Assembly (NCBI GenBank): GCA_900100325.1
Contig: LT629697.1
Span: 2,539,423-2,603,422, forward strand
DNA: 64,000 bases
Direction of reading: 5' to 3'
From: Frankineae bacterium MT45
Lineage (GTDB): Bacteria; Actinomycetota; Actinomycetes; Mycobacteriales; Jatrophihabitantaceae
Of the stretch, positions 11,153-19,705 are shown piece after piece. A model generated the notes under the pieces. It was not told the DNA's origin, did not search any database, and saw nothing but the letters and a program-made list of their open reading frames with translations. How positions within the stretch are numbered: position 1 is the first letter of the stretch; the number at the start of each line of letters is the position of its first letter. The translations under genes and the position numbers were made by a program.

Positions 11153-12400
11153 GTGTCCCTTCCGATGCCCTCCCTCGAACGGAGGACCGCCCTGCGGCGC
11201 ATGAAGCTGGTGGCCGGCGGGCTGCTCGTGTTCGGCGCGGTCGTCTATGCACTCTGCCTCTGGCTCGGTGACGGGACTGGAGCGTGGGGGTACTTGCAAG
11301 CCGCGGCCGAGGCGTCGATGGTCGGCGGCCTGGCCGACTGGTTCGCCGTCACCGCGCTCTTCCGCCATCCGCTCGGCATCCCGGTTCCACACACGGCGAT
11401 CATTCCGCGCAAGAAGGACCAGATCGGCGAATCGCTGGCGGCCTTTGTCGAGCAGAACTTCCTCACCGCGACCGTTGTCGGTCAGCGCCTGGAGGCGGCC
11501 CGGGTTCCGCAGCGGATCGGCGCCTGGCTGGCCGACCCACTCCACGCCGAACGGGTGGCCGACGAAGCATCCTCCATCCTCGCCGCGGTCGCCGGCATGC
11601 TGCGCGACGACGAGATCGAGTCGGCGGTGGCGGGGTTCGTGGACGCCCAGGTCCGCAAGGTCGATGTCGCGCCGGCGCTGGCCCGGATCATCGACGCGAT
11701 CCGGGACGAGGGACAGCATCAGGAGGCTCTCACCGCCGCACTGCGCAGCCTGATGCGCTTCATGGATCTCAACCGCTCGGTGTTCCGGGACCGGCTCTCA
11801 CAGGAGTCGCCGGAGTGGGTGCCGGACTGGGTCGACGACCGCGTCTTCGAGCGGCTCTTCCGCGGGCTGCAGTCGTTCCTGGCTGACGTCATCGGCAATG
11901 AATCACACGAGCTGCGCCGCCAGTTCGACCGCTATCTGGGCGACTACGCGCAGTCGCTGCGCACTGATCCCGAGCGAGCCGCCGCGGTGAACGCCACCAA
12001 GCTGCAGCTCCTCGAACACCCAGAGGTGCGCCGCTGGCTGGGCACGCTCTGGCTGCGGTTGAAGGCGTCGATCCTCAACGACGTCGGAGACCCCGACTCC
12101 GAACTCCGCCGCAACCTCGTCTCGCTGACGCGCAGGGGCGGCGAGGCGCTCCGAGACGACGCGGCGCTCCAGCAGCGCGTCGATACCGGGATCGGGACGG
12201 CGACCGAATACGTGCTCAGTCACTACTCGGCCGACATCGCAGAACTGATCTCGGGGACCGTGGCCCGCTGGGATGCCGAGGAGACCGGGCGGCGCCTGGA
12301 GCTTCAAGTCGGGCGGGACCTTCAGTTCATCCGGATCAACGGCACTGTCGTCGGGGCCCTGGTTGGCGTCCTGATTCACCTCGCCAGCCAGCTCAGCTGA
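11153..12400 (+). CDS. DUF445 family membrane protein
   Basis: 415 residues of the DUF445 (YjiN-like) family: an N-terminal membrane segment near residues 18-38, the typical AAAEASMVGGLADWFAVTALFRHPLGIPVPHTAIIPRKKDQIG stretch (residues about 50-90), a long helical middle, and a C-terminal hydrophobic anchor GTVVGALVGVLIHLAS. Function unknown. Start GTG 11153 lies six bases after the stop of the ATP-grasp gene, whose GGGTGA end can serve as ribosome site, so the two are probably one transcript. Its 3' end overlaps the convergent ctaA by eight bases. Confidence 0.85.
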   Translation: MSLPMPSLERRTALRRMKLVAGGLLVFGAVVYALCLWLGDGTGAWGYLQAAAEASMVGGLADWFAVTALFRHPLGIPVPHTAIIPRKKDQIGESLAAFVEQNFLTATVVGQRLEAARVPQRIGAWLADPLHAERVADEASSILAAVAGMLRDDEIESAVAGFVDAQVRKVDVAPALARIIDAIRDEGQHQEALTAALRSLMRFMDLNRSVFRDRLSQESPEWVPDWVDDRVFERLFRGLQSFLADVIGNESHELRRQFDRYLGDYAQSLRTDPERAAAVNATKLQLLEHPEVRRWLGTLWLRLKASILNDVGDPDSELRRNLVSLTRRGGEALRDDAALQQRVDTGIGTATEYVLSHYSADIAELISGTVARWDAEETGRRLELQVGRDLQFIRINGTVVGALVGVLIHLASQLS

Positions 12401-13319
12401 CGGCGACCGCCGATCGCTTCTGCTCCACAGCCGGGCTGTCGCGGACCGGTGCCCGCAGCGCGAAGAGCACCTGCAGCGTGGCGAGCCAGACCAGACAGGC
12501 TCCCAGCATGTGCACCGCGACGAGCAGCGCCGGAAGGTGCGTGAAGTACTGGACGAACCCGATGAGCCCCTGCGCCAGCTCGATCACCAGCAGCCACTTC
12601 ACCGCCGCGATGGCAGACGCTCGCAGGTGCAGCGCGATAGCCAGGATGAGAAGGCCGATCGTCAGGCCGATCAGGATCATCACTGCGTCCGCGTGAAGCT
12701 GACTCATCGCGGCCGGGTCGAGCCCGTTGCGATGCACCCGGCCGTTGCGGGTGTCCCCGGCGTGCGGGCCGCTGCCGGTGACGACGGTGCCGAGGGCGAG
12801 AACGGCGAGGACGGCCACCGCGACGATACGACTCAGCAGGATCGCGGCGGCGCTGGGCACGATCGCGACGTCGTCAAGCGGGAGGTGAGCCAGCCGCCAC
12901 CAGAGCGTGTACGTGACCGCGATGATGCCCATGGAGAGCAGGAAATGACAGCCAACGGCCCACGGGTTCAACTCGGTCAGCACCGTGATGCCACCGAGCA
13001 CGGCCTGGGCCGGGATGCCGAGGAGGGCGACGGTGGCCAGCGGACGTTCCCGTCGCTGGATCACCGAGACTACGAGCGTGGCCACGGCGATGACCACCAG
13101 CACAAAGGTGAGCATCCGATTGCTGAATTCGATGAGGCCGTGCCCGGCGGTCGCCGCCGTGGGCACCAGCGAGGAGTTGGTGCAGGTCGGCCAGGTCGGG
13201 CACCCCAGACCGGAACTCGTCAGCCGGACGACACCGCCGGTGACGACGATGCCGACGTTCGCGATCACCGAGGCCAGCGCCAGCCGGCGTAGCGTCGCCG
13301 GCTGGTGGATCACTCCCAT
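12393..13319 (-). CDS. ctaA: Heme A synthase
   Basis: Oxidises the methyl group of heme O to give heme A for cytochrome c oxidase; COX15/CtaA family. The 308-residue product has about eight membrane helices and the heme-ligand histidines in AGHGLIEFSNRM, AVGCHFLLSMG, LHADAVMILIG and VAVHMLGACLVW. GLGCPTWPTC supplies the paired cysteines seen in the extracellular loop of type-specific CtaA. ATG 13319 overlaps the end of the ABC permease gene by ten bases, so it is probably the third cistron after the two ABC genes. Functionally linked to ctaB at 6209. Confidence 0.93.
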   Translation of the reverse strand: MGVIHQPATLRRLALASVIANVGIVVTGGVVRLTSSGLGCPTWPTCTNSSLVPTAATAGHGLIEFSNRMLTFVLVVIAVATLVVSVIQRRERPLATVALLGIPAQAVLGGITVLTELNPWAVGCHFLLSMGIIAVTYTLWWRLAHLPLDDVAIVPSAAAILLSRIVAVAVLAVLALGTVVTGSGPHAGDTRNGRVHRNGLDPAAMSQLHADAVMILIGLTIGLLILAIALHLRASAIAAVKWLLVIELAQGLIGFVQYFTHLPALLVAVHMLGACLVWLATLQVLFALRAPVRDSPAVEQKRSAVAVS

Positions 13320-14080
13320 TTGAACCAGCGAATCGCGGCCGGAACGGCCACCGCGGCCCAGACGACGAGGGTGAGGAGTTCGCGTCCGGGGAAGGAACTC
13401 GGGTCACCGAGGGCGGCGTGCAGGCCCTCGGAGAGGGCAGCCGACGGGAGGTACTGGAGCACCTGCGCGACTCCGTGCGGGAACTTGTCCAGCGGGATGG
13501 CGATGCCACCGGCGAAGAGCAGGATCAGCCAGATCAGATTGGCCGCGGCCAGCGTCACCTCGGCCCGCAGCGTGCCGGCGATCAGCAGGCCGAGTCCGCC
13601 GAAGGCGAAGGTCGCCACCACCATCAGCACGGCGGCCACCAGCGGGTCACCGTGTAGTCGCCACCCCAGGGCGAAGCCGAGCGCGCAGATCAGGACGGCC
13701 TGGATGACCTCCAGCCAGAGGATGGAGAGCGTCTTGCCGACGAGCAGCGCCCAGCGTGGCAGGGCGGTGGCGCCCAGTCGCTTCAACACGGCGTACTTGC
13801 GCTCGAAGCCGGTGCCGATGGCGAGCCCGGTGAAGGCCGCACTCATCACCGACAGCGCCAGGATGCTCGGCACCACGTAGTCGATCCGTCGCGGCGTGCC
13901 GAGGGAGTAGAGCAGCGGAAGGTTGAAGAAGAAGAGCAGCAGGAGCGGGATCACCAGGGTCAACCCGACCTGCTCGCCATTGCGTAGCAGCAGCCGCAGC
14001 TCCATCACCGTCTGCGCCCGCACCATCCGCCCGGCCGAGGCCGGCCGCGGGTCGGGGGTGTAGGTGAGGGTGTCGGTCAT
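13310..14080 (-). CDS. ABC-2 type exporter permease
   Basis: 256 residues with six predicted membrane helices (for example GLTLVIPLLLLFFFNLPLLY and LIWLILLFAGGIAIPL). The PHGVAQVLQYLPSAALSEGLHAAL segment is typical of ABC-2 permeases of drug or lipid exporters. ATG 14080 overlaps the ATPase stop as ATGA, a sign of translational coupling. Together with the ATPase upstream it forms an exporter of unknown substrate, equivalent in place to the antibiotic-transport genes beside ctaA in mycobacteria (from memory of the family). Confidence 0.88.
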   Translation of the reverse strand: MTDTLTYTPDPRPASAGRMVRAQTVMELRLLLRNGEQVGLTLVIPLLLLFFFNLPLLYSLGTPRRIDYVVPSILALSVMSAAFTGLAIGTGFERKYAVLKRLGATALPRWALLVGKTLSILWLEVIQAVLICALGFALGWRLHGDPLVAAVLMVVATFAFGGLGLLIAGTLRAEVTLAAANLIWLILLFAGGIAIPLDKFPHGVAQVLQYLPSAALSEGLHAALGDPSSFPGRELLTLVVWAAVAVPAAIRWFKWE

Positions 14081-15003
14081 GCGCGCAGTTCCCGTCCGGT
14101 GAGTTCCAGGAAGACGTCCTCCAGCGTGCGTCGCTGGACCGAGAGATCCTCGGCCAGCACGCCCTGGGCCGCGCACCACGCGGTAAGGGTGGCCAGCAGT
14201 TGCGGATCCACCTCGCCGGTGATGAGGTAGCGCCCGGGCGAAGCTTCAGCCGCCGTGCAGCCCGCCGGCAACTCCTTCAGCAGCGAGTCGAGCGGCAGGC
14301 CGCTGCGGGTCGAGAAGCGAATCTGCCCACCAGCCCCCGATCGCGTCAACTCGGCCGGCGTACCCGACGCGACAATCCGCCCGCTCGCCACCACGGTGAC
14401 GAGGTCGGCCAGTTGCTCAGCCTCGTCGAGGAAGTGCGTCGTCAGCACGATCGAGACGCCGTCGCGGCGCAGCTGTTCGATCAGCTCCCAGGTGCCCCGC
14501 CGGGCCTGCGGGTCCATGCCGGCGGTGGGCTCGTCCAGGAAGACCAGCTCCGGACGCCCGACCAGCGCCATCGCCAGCGAGAGCCGCTGCTTCTGGCCGC
14601 CCGAGAGCTGCTTCACCGCGACCCGGGCCATCTCGGTGAGCCCGACCCGGTCCAGCAGCTGGGCGGGGTCCTGCGGGCGCGCCGCGTAGGAGGCGAAGAG
14701 GGTTAGCAACTCCAGCGTGCGGGCGGCCGTGTAGCCACCGACGCCGTCCTGGAGCATCACGCCGACCCGCGGGGCGAGCTCGGCGTGCTGGCGGATCGGG
14801 TCCAGGCCCAGCACGCGGACCGTCCCGGAATCGGGGGAGCGGAAGCCCTCGCACATCTCGATGGTGGTCGTCTTGCCGGCCCCGTTCGGGCCGAGGAGGG
14901 CATGCACCTGGCCCCGCTCGACGGTGAGGGAGAGTTCGTCGACGACTCGCCGTCCGTTGTAGGACTTGACGAGCCCCGAAATCTCGACCGCGGGCTGGCT
15001 CAC
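14077..15003 (-). CDS. ABC exporter ATP-binding protein
   Basis: 308 residues with the complete set of ABC motifs: Walker A GPNGAGKTT, Q-loop in MLQDGV, signature LSGGQKQRLSLAMAL, Walker B LVFLDEPTAGMD and the switch histidine in LTTHFLDEAE. The C-terminal 90 residues are the DUF4162-like tail seen in drug-export ATPases. Start GTG 15003. It pairs with the permease directly downstream (4-base overlap). Substrate unknown. Confidence 0.92.
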   Translation of the reverse strand: MSQPAVEISGLVKSYNGRRVVDELSLTVERGQVHALLGPNGAGKTTTIEMCEGFRSPDSGTVRVLGLDPIRQHAELAPRVGVMLQDGVGGYTAARTLELLTLFASYAARPQDPAQLLDRVGLTEMARVAVKQLSGGQKQRLSLAMALVGRPELVFLDEPTAGMDPQARRGTWELIEQLRRDGVSIVLTTHFLDEAEQLADLVTVVASGRIVASGTPAELTRSGAGGQIRFSTRSGLPLDSLLKELPAGCTAAEASPGRYLITGEVDPQLLATLTAWCAAQGVLAEDLSVQRRTLEDVFLELTGRELRA

Positions 15004-15085
15004 GGAGTCGAGTCTAGAAACATGCGGCTCACCGGCGCCGATCGCAGGCTTACGTGGTGGGCCAGATCATGGTTGACGCCAACGA

Positions 15086-15769
15086 TCACCGCTCGCTCGC
15101 CGGAGTGAGCTTGGCGGTGCTGGCGAACGTGTCGACGTAGTTCTGCCCCGAGAGCTTCTGCACGCAGACGCGCACCTCGTCGGTCACACTTCGCAGAATT
15201 CGCGAGCTGCGTTCGTCCTCCGCGCGATTGCTGAAGTCGAGCGGGACGCCGAAGTGCACGCCGACGGGGACGCGATGCCAGCGGTTCGTCCCCGGCGGGT
15301 TCACCTGGCGCGTTCCGATGAGGGCCACCGGCACAACCGGGGCTCCGGTGCGCAGCGCCAGCCGGGCGACGCCGGTGCGGAACTTGTAGAGCCGGCCGTC
15401 CGGGGAACGGGTGCCCTCCGGGTAGATCCCGAGCGCGCGTCCCTGGCTCAGCAGGTGGGCCCCCTCGTCGATCGTCGCCGCCGCGGCTCGTGGGTCATCG
15501 CGCTCAACCGCCACCTGGCCGAGGCCGCGGAAGGCCGCCGCGGTGACCCGTCCGCGCAGACCGCCGGTATTGAAGTACTCGGCCTTCGCGAAGTACAGCA
15601 CCTGGCGACGAGCGGCCAGCGGTGTGAAGACCTGGTCGGCGAAGGAGAGATGATTGGCCGCGAAGATGACGGGCCCGGTGCGCGGCACGTACTCGTAGCC
15701 GGCGACCTCGGGCTGATAAATCGCGCGCAGTGCTGGAGCCAAGGTGTACTCGAGCACTTGGAATAGCAC
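15086..15769 (-). CDS. 1-acyl-glycerol-3-phosphate acyltransferase family protein (PlsC-like)
   Basis: 227 residues. The acyltransferase boxes are present: NHLSFAD (catalytic His-Asp), then FRGLGQVAVERDD, and YPEGTRSPDG (glycerophosphate-binding). Probable role is acyl transfer to lysophosphatidate in phospholipid synthesis at the membrane face; the exact acceptor is not certain because actinobacteria encode several paralogues. Start GTG 15769 with a -10 box placed for leaderless transcription. Divergent from sufR, sharing a 120-bp intergenic region. Confidence 0.85.
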   Translation of the reverse strand: MLFQVLEYTLAPALRAIYQPEVAGYEYVPRTGPVIFAANHLSFADQVFTPLAARRQVLYFAKAEYFNTGGLRGRVTAAAFRGLGQVAVERDDPRAAAATIDEGAHLLSQGRALGIYPEGTRSPDGRLYKFRTGVARLALRTGAPVVPVALIGTRQVNPPGTNRWHRVPVGVHFGVPLDFSNRAEDERSSRILRSVTDEVRVCVQKLSGQNYVDTFASTAKLTPASER

Positions 15770-15775
15770 TACCCG

Positions 15776-15781
15776 AATCTA
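15776..15781 (-). promoter_or_regulatory. Predicted -10 box of a leaderless transcript (plsC-like gene)
   Basis: On the minus strand TAGATT lies at exactly -12 to -7 from the GTG ending at 15769. No Shine-Dalgarno sequence precedes the GTG. No convincing -35 was seen. Confidence 0.5.
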
Positions 15782-15853
15782 CCTGTCCGATCGGTCTGAT
15801 TCGGCCAGTTGGCCCGACCGTGACGAAGCTCAAGTACTCACCGGTTCCCCTTG

Positions 15854-15888
15854 ACACCAGGGCGAGCCGAAATAAGTCATACTGGTGT
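15854..15888 (+). promoter_or_regulatory. sufR promoter with overlapping inverted repeat (candidate SufR operator)
   Basis: ACACCAG (15854-15860) and its exact reverse complement CTGGTGT (15882-15888) are separated by 21 bp. The left arm overlaps a perfect TTGACA (15851-15856) and the right arm overlaps the -10-like CATACT (15878-15883), which is at -12 to -7 of the sufR GTG. The TTGACA-CATACT spacing of 21 bp is longer than usual. A dimer bound here would cover the whole promoter, fitting autorepression of the suf operon by SufR; this is inference. Confidence 0.5.
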
Positions 15889-15889
15889 T

Positions 15890-16696
15890 GTGAAATTCAA
15901 TCCTGGTTCGCCGACGGGTGCTCGCCACCCCGAACTGGGAGCGCCCGCGAGCGAAACCGGGGGTCGCGACAGCACCCGCGACACGGTAGCCCGCATCGTT
16001 CTCGAGCGTGGGCCGCAGTCAGCCGCCGATATCGCTCACGCACTCGGCCTCTCCGCCGCCGGCGTCCGTCGGCACCTCGAGGCCCTGGTCAGCGACGGCA
16101 TTCTCGAGCAGTGCACACCGCGCCGAGTAAGCAGTGCGACCGGTCCCGGACGACCGGCCCGGGCCTACCAGCTCACCGACGCTGGTCGGGCCTCCTTCCC
16201 GCACGCCTATGACGATCTCGCCACCACCGCGCTGCGGTATCTGGACGAGACCGGCGGCGCCGACGCCGTCACCCACTTCGCCGACCACCGCGCGGCAATC
16301 CTGGCCCGCAGCCTGGCGCCCTCGCTACCGGCGGCGTCTGTGGATCCGGCCACCCAGGCCGATGCCTTGGCCGCCGCGCTCACTGGGCAGGGCTACGCTG
16401 CCAACGTGCAGAGCACTCCAGCCGGAGTGCAGATCTGCCAGCACCACTGCCCGGTCGCCCACGTTGCGGCGCAGTTCCCGCAGCTGTGCGAGGCAGAGAC
16501 GCGCGCCTTCGAGCAGTTGCTCGGGACGAACGTGCAACGGCTGGCCACCATCGCCCACGGCGACGGCGTCTGCACCACCCACTTCGCCGACCGGAGCCGA
16601 GTGTCTCCAGCCGGCGTGACTGTGCCCGCAAGACCGGTCGGAGTCTCGGCCGCCGTTTCGACCACCGCAAAGTCCCCATCTGGGAGGAATCGCTGA
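15890..16696 (+). CDS. sufR: SufR-type Fe-S cluster sensing transcriptional repressor
   Basis: 268 residues. An N-terminal winged helix (residues about 28-100, ending in the wing [19 protein letters not shown]) is followed by a C-terminal domain with four cysteines at positions 183, 187, 200 and 228 (CQHHC...LCEAE...GVCTTH), the pattern of cluster-binding SufR regulators. SufR represses the suf operon when its cluster is loaded and releases on loss. Start GTG 15890 is set by the -10 box; 13 open upstream codons read through the promoter. Its stop overlaps the sufB ATG (TGATG), so regulator and machinery are co-transcribed. Confidence 0.9.
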   Translation: MKFNPGSPTGARHPELGAPASETGGRDSTRDTVARIVLERGPQSAADIAHALGLSAAGVRRHLEALVSDGILEQCTPRRVSSATGPGRPARAYQLTDAGRASFPHAYDDLATTALRYLDETGGADAVTHFADHRAAILARSLAPSLPAASVDPATQADALAAALTGQGYAANVQSTPAGVQICQHHCPVAHVAAQFPQLCEAETRAFEQLLGTNVQRLATIAHGDGVCTTHFADRSRVSPAGVTVPARPVGVSAAVSTTAKSPSGRNR

Positions 16697-18126
16697 TGAC
16701 AACCGCTCCTGAGCGCGTATTGACCCAAGACGAGCAGATCGATGCCCTGTCGACATACAAGTTCGGCTGGTCGGACACCGACACCGCCGGGTCGATCGCC
16801 AAACGTGGTCTCAGCGCGGACGTGGTTCGCAACATCTCGCAGCTCAAGAACGAGCCCGAGTGGATGCTCGAGCGACGTCTCAAGGCCCTGGAGATCTTCT
16901 ACAAGAAGCCGATGCCGAACTGGGGCTCGGATCTCTCCGGGATCGACTTCGACAACATCAAGTACTTCGTGCGGTCGACCGAGAAGCAGGCCGCGACCTG
17001 GGACGACCTGCCGTCGGACATCAAGAACACCTACGACAAGCTGGGCATCCCGGAGGCGGAGAAGCAGCGGCTCGTCTCCGGCGTTGCCGCCCAGTACGAG
17101 TCCGAGGTCGTCTATCACAAGATCCGCGAAGACCTCGAGGAGCAGGGCGTTCTCTTCCTCGACACCGACACTGCGCTGCGCGAGCACGAAGACCTCTTCA
17201 AGGAGTACTTCGGCACGATCATCCCGTCCGGTGACAACAAGTTCGCGGCGCTGAACACCGCGGTCTGGTCGGGCGGCTCCTTCATCTACGTGCCGAAGGG
17301 GGTGCACGTCGAGATCCCGCTGCAGGCCTACTTCCGCATCAACACCGAGAACATGGGCCAGTTCGAGCGCACCCTGATGATCATCGACGAGGACGCCTAC
17401 GTGCACTACGTCGAGGGCTGCACCGCGCCGATCTACTCCTCCGACTCGCTGCACTCGGCCGTCGTCGAGATCATCGTGAAGAAGGGTGGCCGCTGCCGCT
17501 ACACGACTATCCAGAACTGGTCCAACAACGTCTACAACCTCGTCACCAAGCGCGCCGTCGCCCAGGAGGGCGCGACGATGGAGTGGGTCGACGGCAACAT
17601 CGGTTCCAAGGTGACGATGAAGTACCCGGCCGTCTGGATGACCGGCGAGCACGCCAAGGGCGAGGTGCTCTCGATCGCCTTCGCCGGCGAGGGGCAGCAC
17701 CAGGATGCCGGCGCCAAGATGGTGCACGCCGCTGCGCACACCTCGTCGACGATCATCTCCAAGTCGGTGGCCCGTGGCGGCGGACGCACCTCCTACCGCG
17801 GCCTGGTGCAGGTCGAGCCTGGCTCGCACCACAGCAAGTCGACGGTGAAGTGCGACGCGCTGCTCGTCGACACCATCTCCCGCTCCGACACCTACCCCTA
17901 CGTCGACGTTCGTGAGGACGACGTCTCGATGGGGCACGAGGCGACGGTCTCCAAGGTGAGCGACGACCAGCTCTTCTACCTGATGAGCCGCGGCCTCTCC
18001 GAGGACGAGGCGATGGCGATGATCGTGCGTGGCTTCATCGAGCCGATCGCCCGCGAATTGCCGATGGAATACGCACTCGAGCTCAACCGGCTCATCGAAC
18101 TCCAGATGGAAGGGGCGGTCGGCTAA
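16696..18126 (+). CDS. sufB: Fe-S cluster assembly protein SufB
   Basis: Core subunit of the SufBCD scaffold that assembles Fe-S clusters in the cytoplasm. The 476-residue length is standard for actinobacterial SufB without an intein. Family stretches include [31 protein letters not shown] and the C-terminal FEPIAREL-like end [20 protein letters not shown]; Cys and Glu/His candidates for sulfur transfer lie in VEGCTAP. ATG 16696 has GGGAGG nine bases upstream and overlaps the sufR stop. The last 19 bases of the gene are repeated 68 bp downstream (see repeat entry). Confidence 0.96.
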   Translation: MTTAPERVLTQDEQIDALSTYKFGWSDTDTAGSIAKRGLSADVVRNISQLKNEPEWMLERRLKALEIFYKKPMPNWGSDLSGIDFDNIKYFVRSTEKQAATWDDLPSDIKNTYDKLGIPEAEKQRLVSGVAAQYESEVVYHKIREDLEEQGVLFLDTDTALREHEDLFKEYFGTIIPSGDNKFAALNTAVWSGGSFIYVPKGVHVEIPLQAYFRINTENMGQFERTLMIIDEDAYVHYVEGCTAPIYSSDSLHSAVVEIIVKKGGRCRYTTIQNWSNNVYNLVTKRAVAQEGATMEWVDGNIGSKVTMKYPAVWMTGEHAKGEVLSIAFAGEGQHQDAGAKMVHAAAHTSSTIISKSVARGGGRTSYRGLVQVEPGSHHSKSTVKCDALLVDTISRSDTYPYVDVREDDVSMGHEATVSKVSDDQLFYLMSRGLSEDEAMAMIVRGFIEPIARELPMEYALELNRLIELQMEGAVG

Positions 18127-18194
18127 CCATGTCCGTCACCCACGTAGAGCAGGCGCGGTCCGCCGCCGCCGAGAAGGAAGGGGCGGTCGGCTAA
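18108..18194 (+). repeat. Imperfect duplication of the sufB 3' end / sufD 5' start
   Basis: The 19-bp sequence ending in the sufB stop codon (18108-18126) is repeated exactly at 18176-18194, period 68 bp. Each copy is followed by two bases and ATGTC. The second copy supplies the purine-rich GGAAGGGG upstream of the sufD ATG at 18197; the first copy has the same relation to the ATG at 18129. It looks like a local tandem duplication of the gene junction. Confidence 0.8.
18129..18194 (+). CDS. 21-codon ORF between sufB and sufD (duplication product)
   Basis: ATG 18129 to TAA 18194 encodes a 21-residue peptide starting MSVTHVEQAR and ending in EGAVG, the same last five residues as SufB because the stop region is duplicated. 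The N-terminus resembles a SufD start (compare MSATDTAVAE of the real sufD). The purine-rich stretch is 13 bases upstream, the same weak spacing as for sufD. It may be translated as a by-product; no function is suggested. Confidence 0.35.
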   Translation: MSVTHVEQARSAAAEKEGAVG

Positions 18195-18196
18195 GA

Positions 18197-19393
18197 ATGT
18201 CGGCAACCGACACAGCAGTAGCAGAGACGACCGGCCCGCAGCTCGTCGGCGGTCATTCGCATGGTGAGATGACCGGCAGCCCGCCGGAGCGCTTCACCTC
18301 GCGCAGCGCCGACGACTTCGCCGTCCCGAACGGCCGCGAGGAGGAGTGGCGCTTCACGCCGATCCGGGCCGTCCGTGAGTTCTTCAAGCCGATCACTCCG
18401 AGTACGGCCGTCGAGGCGACCGTCGTCGCCGACCCGGCGGTGAGCCACGGCGCCAAGCCGATGAGCGACCCGCGAGTCGGACAGGTGCTGCAGCCGGCCG
18501 ACCGGGTCAGCGCACTCGCCTTCAACCACAGCGAGAAGGCCTTTGTCGTCGTGGTTCCGGCCGGGACTGAACTCGATGAGCCGATCACGATCGACGCGAA
18601 CACCCCGGAGGGTTCGACCTACGCCCACCTGGTGATCGAGGTCGAGGCTGGCGCGCGCGCGACCGTGGTGGTCAAGTACACCGGCGCCGGATCGATCGCC
18701 GAGAACGTCGAGTTGATCGTCGGCGACGGCGCGAAGCTCTCCTTCATCAGCGTCCACGACAACGACGCGACGGCGGTGCATCTCACCGCCCACGCCGCGC
18801 TGCTGGGTCGCGATGCAACGCTCTCGCACAGCGTGATGAGCCTCGGCGGACGCGTGGTCCGAGTGGCTCCCACGGTCCGCTACGCCGCGCCCGGCGGGAG
18901 CGCGGAGTTCCGCGGTCTCGCCTTCGCCGGCAGCGGACAGCACCACGAAGCGCGCCTCTACATCGACCACGGCACGCCGGACTGCGTCTCGAATGTGCTG
19001 TACAAGAACGCGTTGCAGGGCGCGAGCGCCCGTACGGTCTGGATCGGTGACGTCCGGATCCGCCCGGCGGCCACCGGTACCGAGACCTTCGAGCTGAACC
19101 GCAACCTGGTGCTCACCGATGGCGCCCGGGCTGACTCGGTGCCGAACCTCGAGATCGAGACCGGGGAGATCACCGGCGCCGGACACGCCAGCGCCACCGG
19201 CCGCTTCGACGACCTCCAGCTCTTCTACCTACAGGCGCGCGGGATTCCGGCCGCCGAAGCTCGCCGGCTCGTGGTGCGTGGATTCTTCGCCGACATCGTC
19301 GACCGCCTCGGCGTAGACGAGCTGCAGGAGAGCCTCATGAGCAGCATCGAGGATCGTCTCGGCTTCGGGGGCGCGGCGGAGTCGCAGCAGTGA
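18197..19393 (+). CDS. sufD: Fe-S cluster assembly protein SufD
   Basis: Partner of SufB in the SufBC2D scaffold complex. 398 residues. The N-terminal ADDFAVPNGREEEWRFTPI motif is typical, as are the beta-helix stretches (SHSVMSLGGRVVRV) and the C-terminal FYLQARGIPAAEARRLVVRGFFADI, which parallels SufB. The histidine of the SufD core is in the GSGQHHEARLYIDHG segment. Start ATG 18197 follows the second copy of the duplicated sufB end. The stop overlaps the start of the Rieske gene as GTGA. Confidence 0.94.
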   Translation: MSATDTAVAETTGPQLVGGHSHGEMTGSPPERFTSRSADDFAVPNGREEEWRFTPIRAVREFFKPITPSTAVEATVVADPAVSHGAKPMSDPRVGQVLQPADRVSALAFNHSEKAFVVVVPAGTELDEPITIDANTPEGSTYAHLVIEVEAGARATVVVKYTGAGSIAENVELIVGDGAKLSFISVHDNDATAVHLTAHAALLGRDATLSHSVMSLGGRVVRVAPTVRYAAPGGSAEFRGLAFAGSGQHHEARLYIDHGTPDCVSNVLYKNALQGASARTVWIGDVRIRPAATGTETFELNRNLVLTDGARADSVPNLEIETGEITGAGHASATGRFDDLQLFYLQARGIPAAEARRLVVRGFFADIVDRLGVDELQESLMSSIEDRLGFGGAAESQQ

Positions 19394-19701
19394 CGCTGGT
19401 CAAGGTCTGTGCTGTCGATGAGCTCACCCCCGGCGAGCCGCTGCGGGTTGAGCTGGATGAGCTCGACGTCGCAATCGTCCAGGTCGCCGATGAGTTCTTC
19501 GCCATCGAGGACGTCTGCTCGCACGCGGACTTCCCGCTATCCGACGGGGGAGTGAAGGGCTGCACGATCGAGTGCGATCTGCACGGATCCCGTTTCGACC
19601 TCCGCAGCGGAAAGCCGCTCGGCCCGCCGGCCACCGCGCCGGTGCCCACCTACGCAGTCACCGTCACGGACGGAAATATCTACATCGAGTTGGAGAACTA
19701 A
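19390..19701 (+). CDS. Rieske-type [2Fe-2S] ferredoxin (non-heme dioxygenase ferredoxin-like)
   Basis: 103 residues with both halves of the Rieske cluster motif: Cys43-x-His45 (EDVCSHADF) and Cys62-x2-His65 (CDLHGSRFD). A soluble single-domain protein without a signal peptide. In actinobacteria a Rieske protein is commonly embedded between sufD and sufC; it may act as an electron donor or client of the SUF system, but its role is not settled. GTG 19390 overlaps the sufD stop by four bases and sufC follows after four bases. Confidence 0.9.
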   Translation: MTLVKVCAVDELTPGEPLRVELDELDVAIVQVADEFFAIEDVCSHADFPLSDGGVKGCTIECDLHGSRFDLRSGKPLGPPATAPVPTYAVTVTDGNIYIELEN

Positions 19702-19705
19702 CGCA

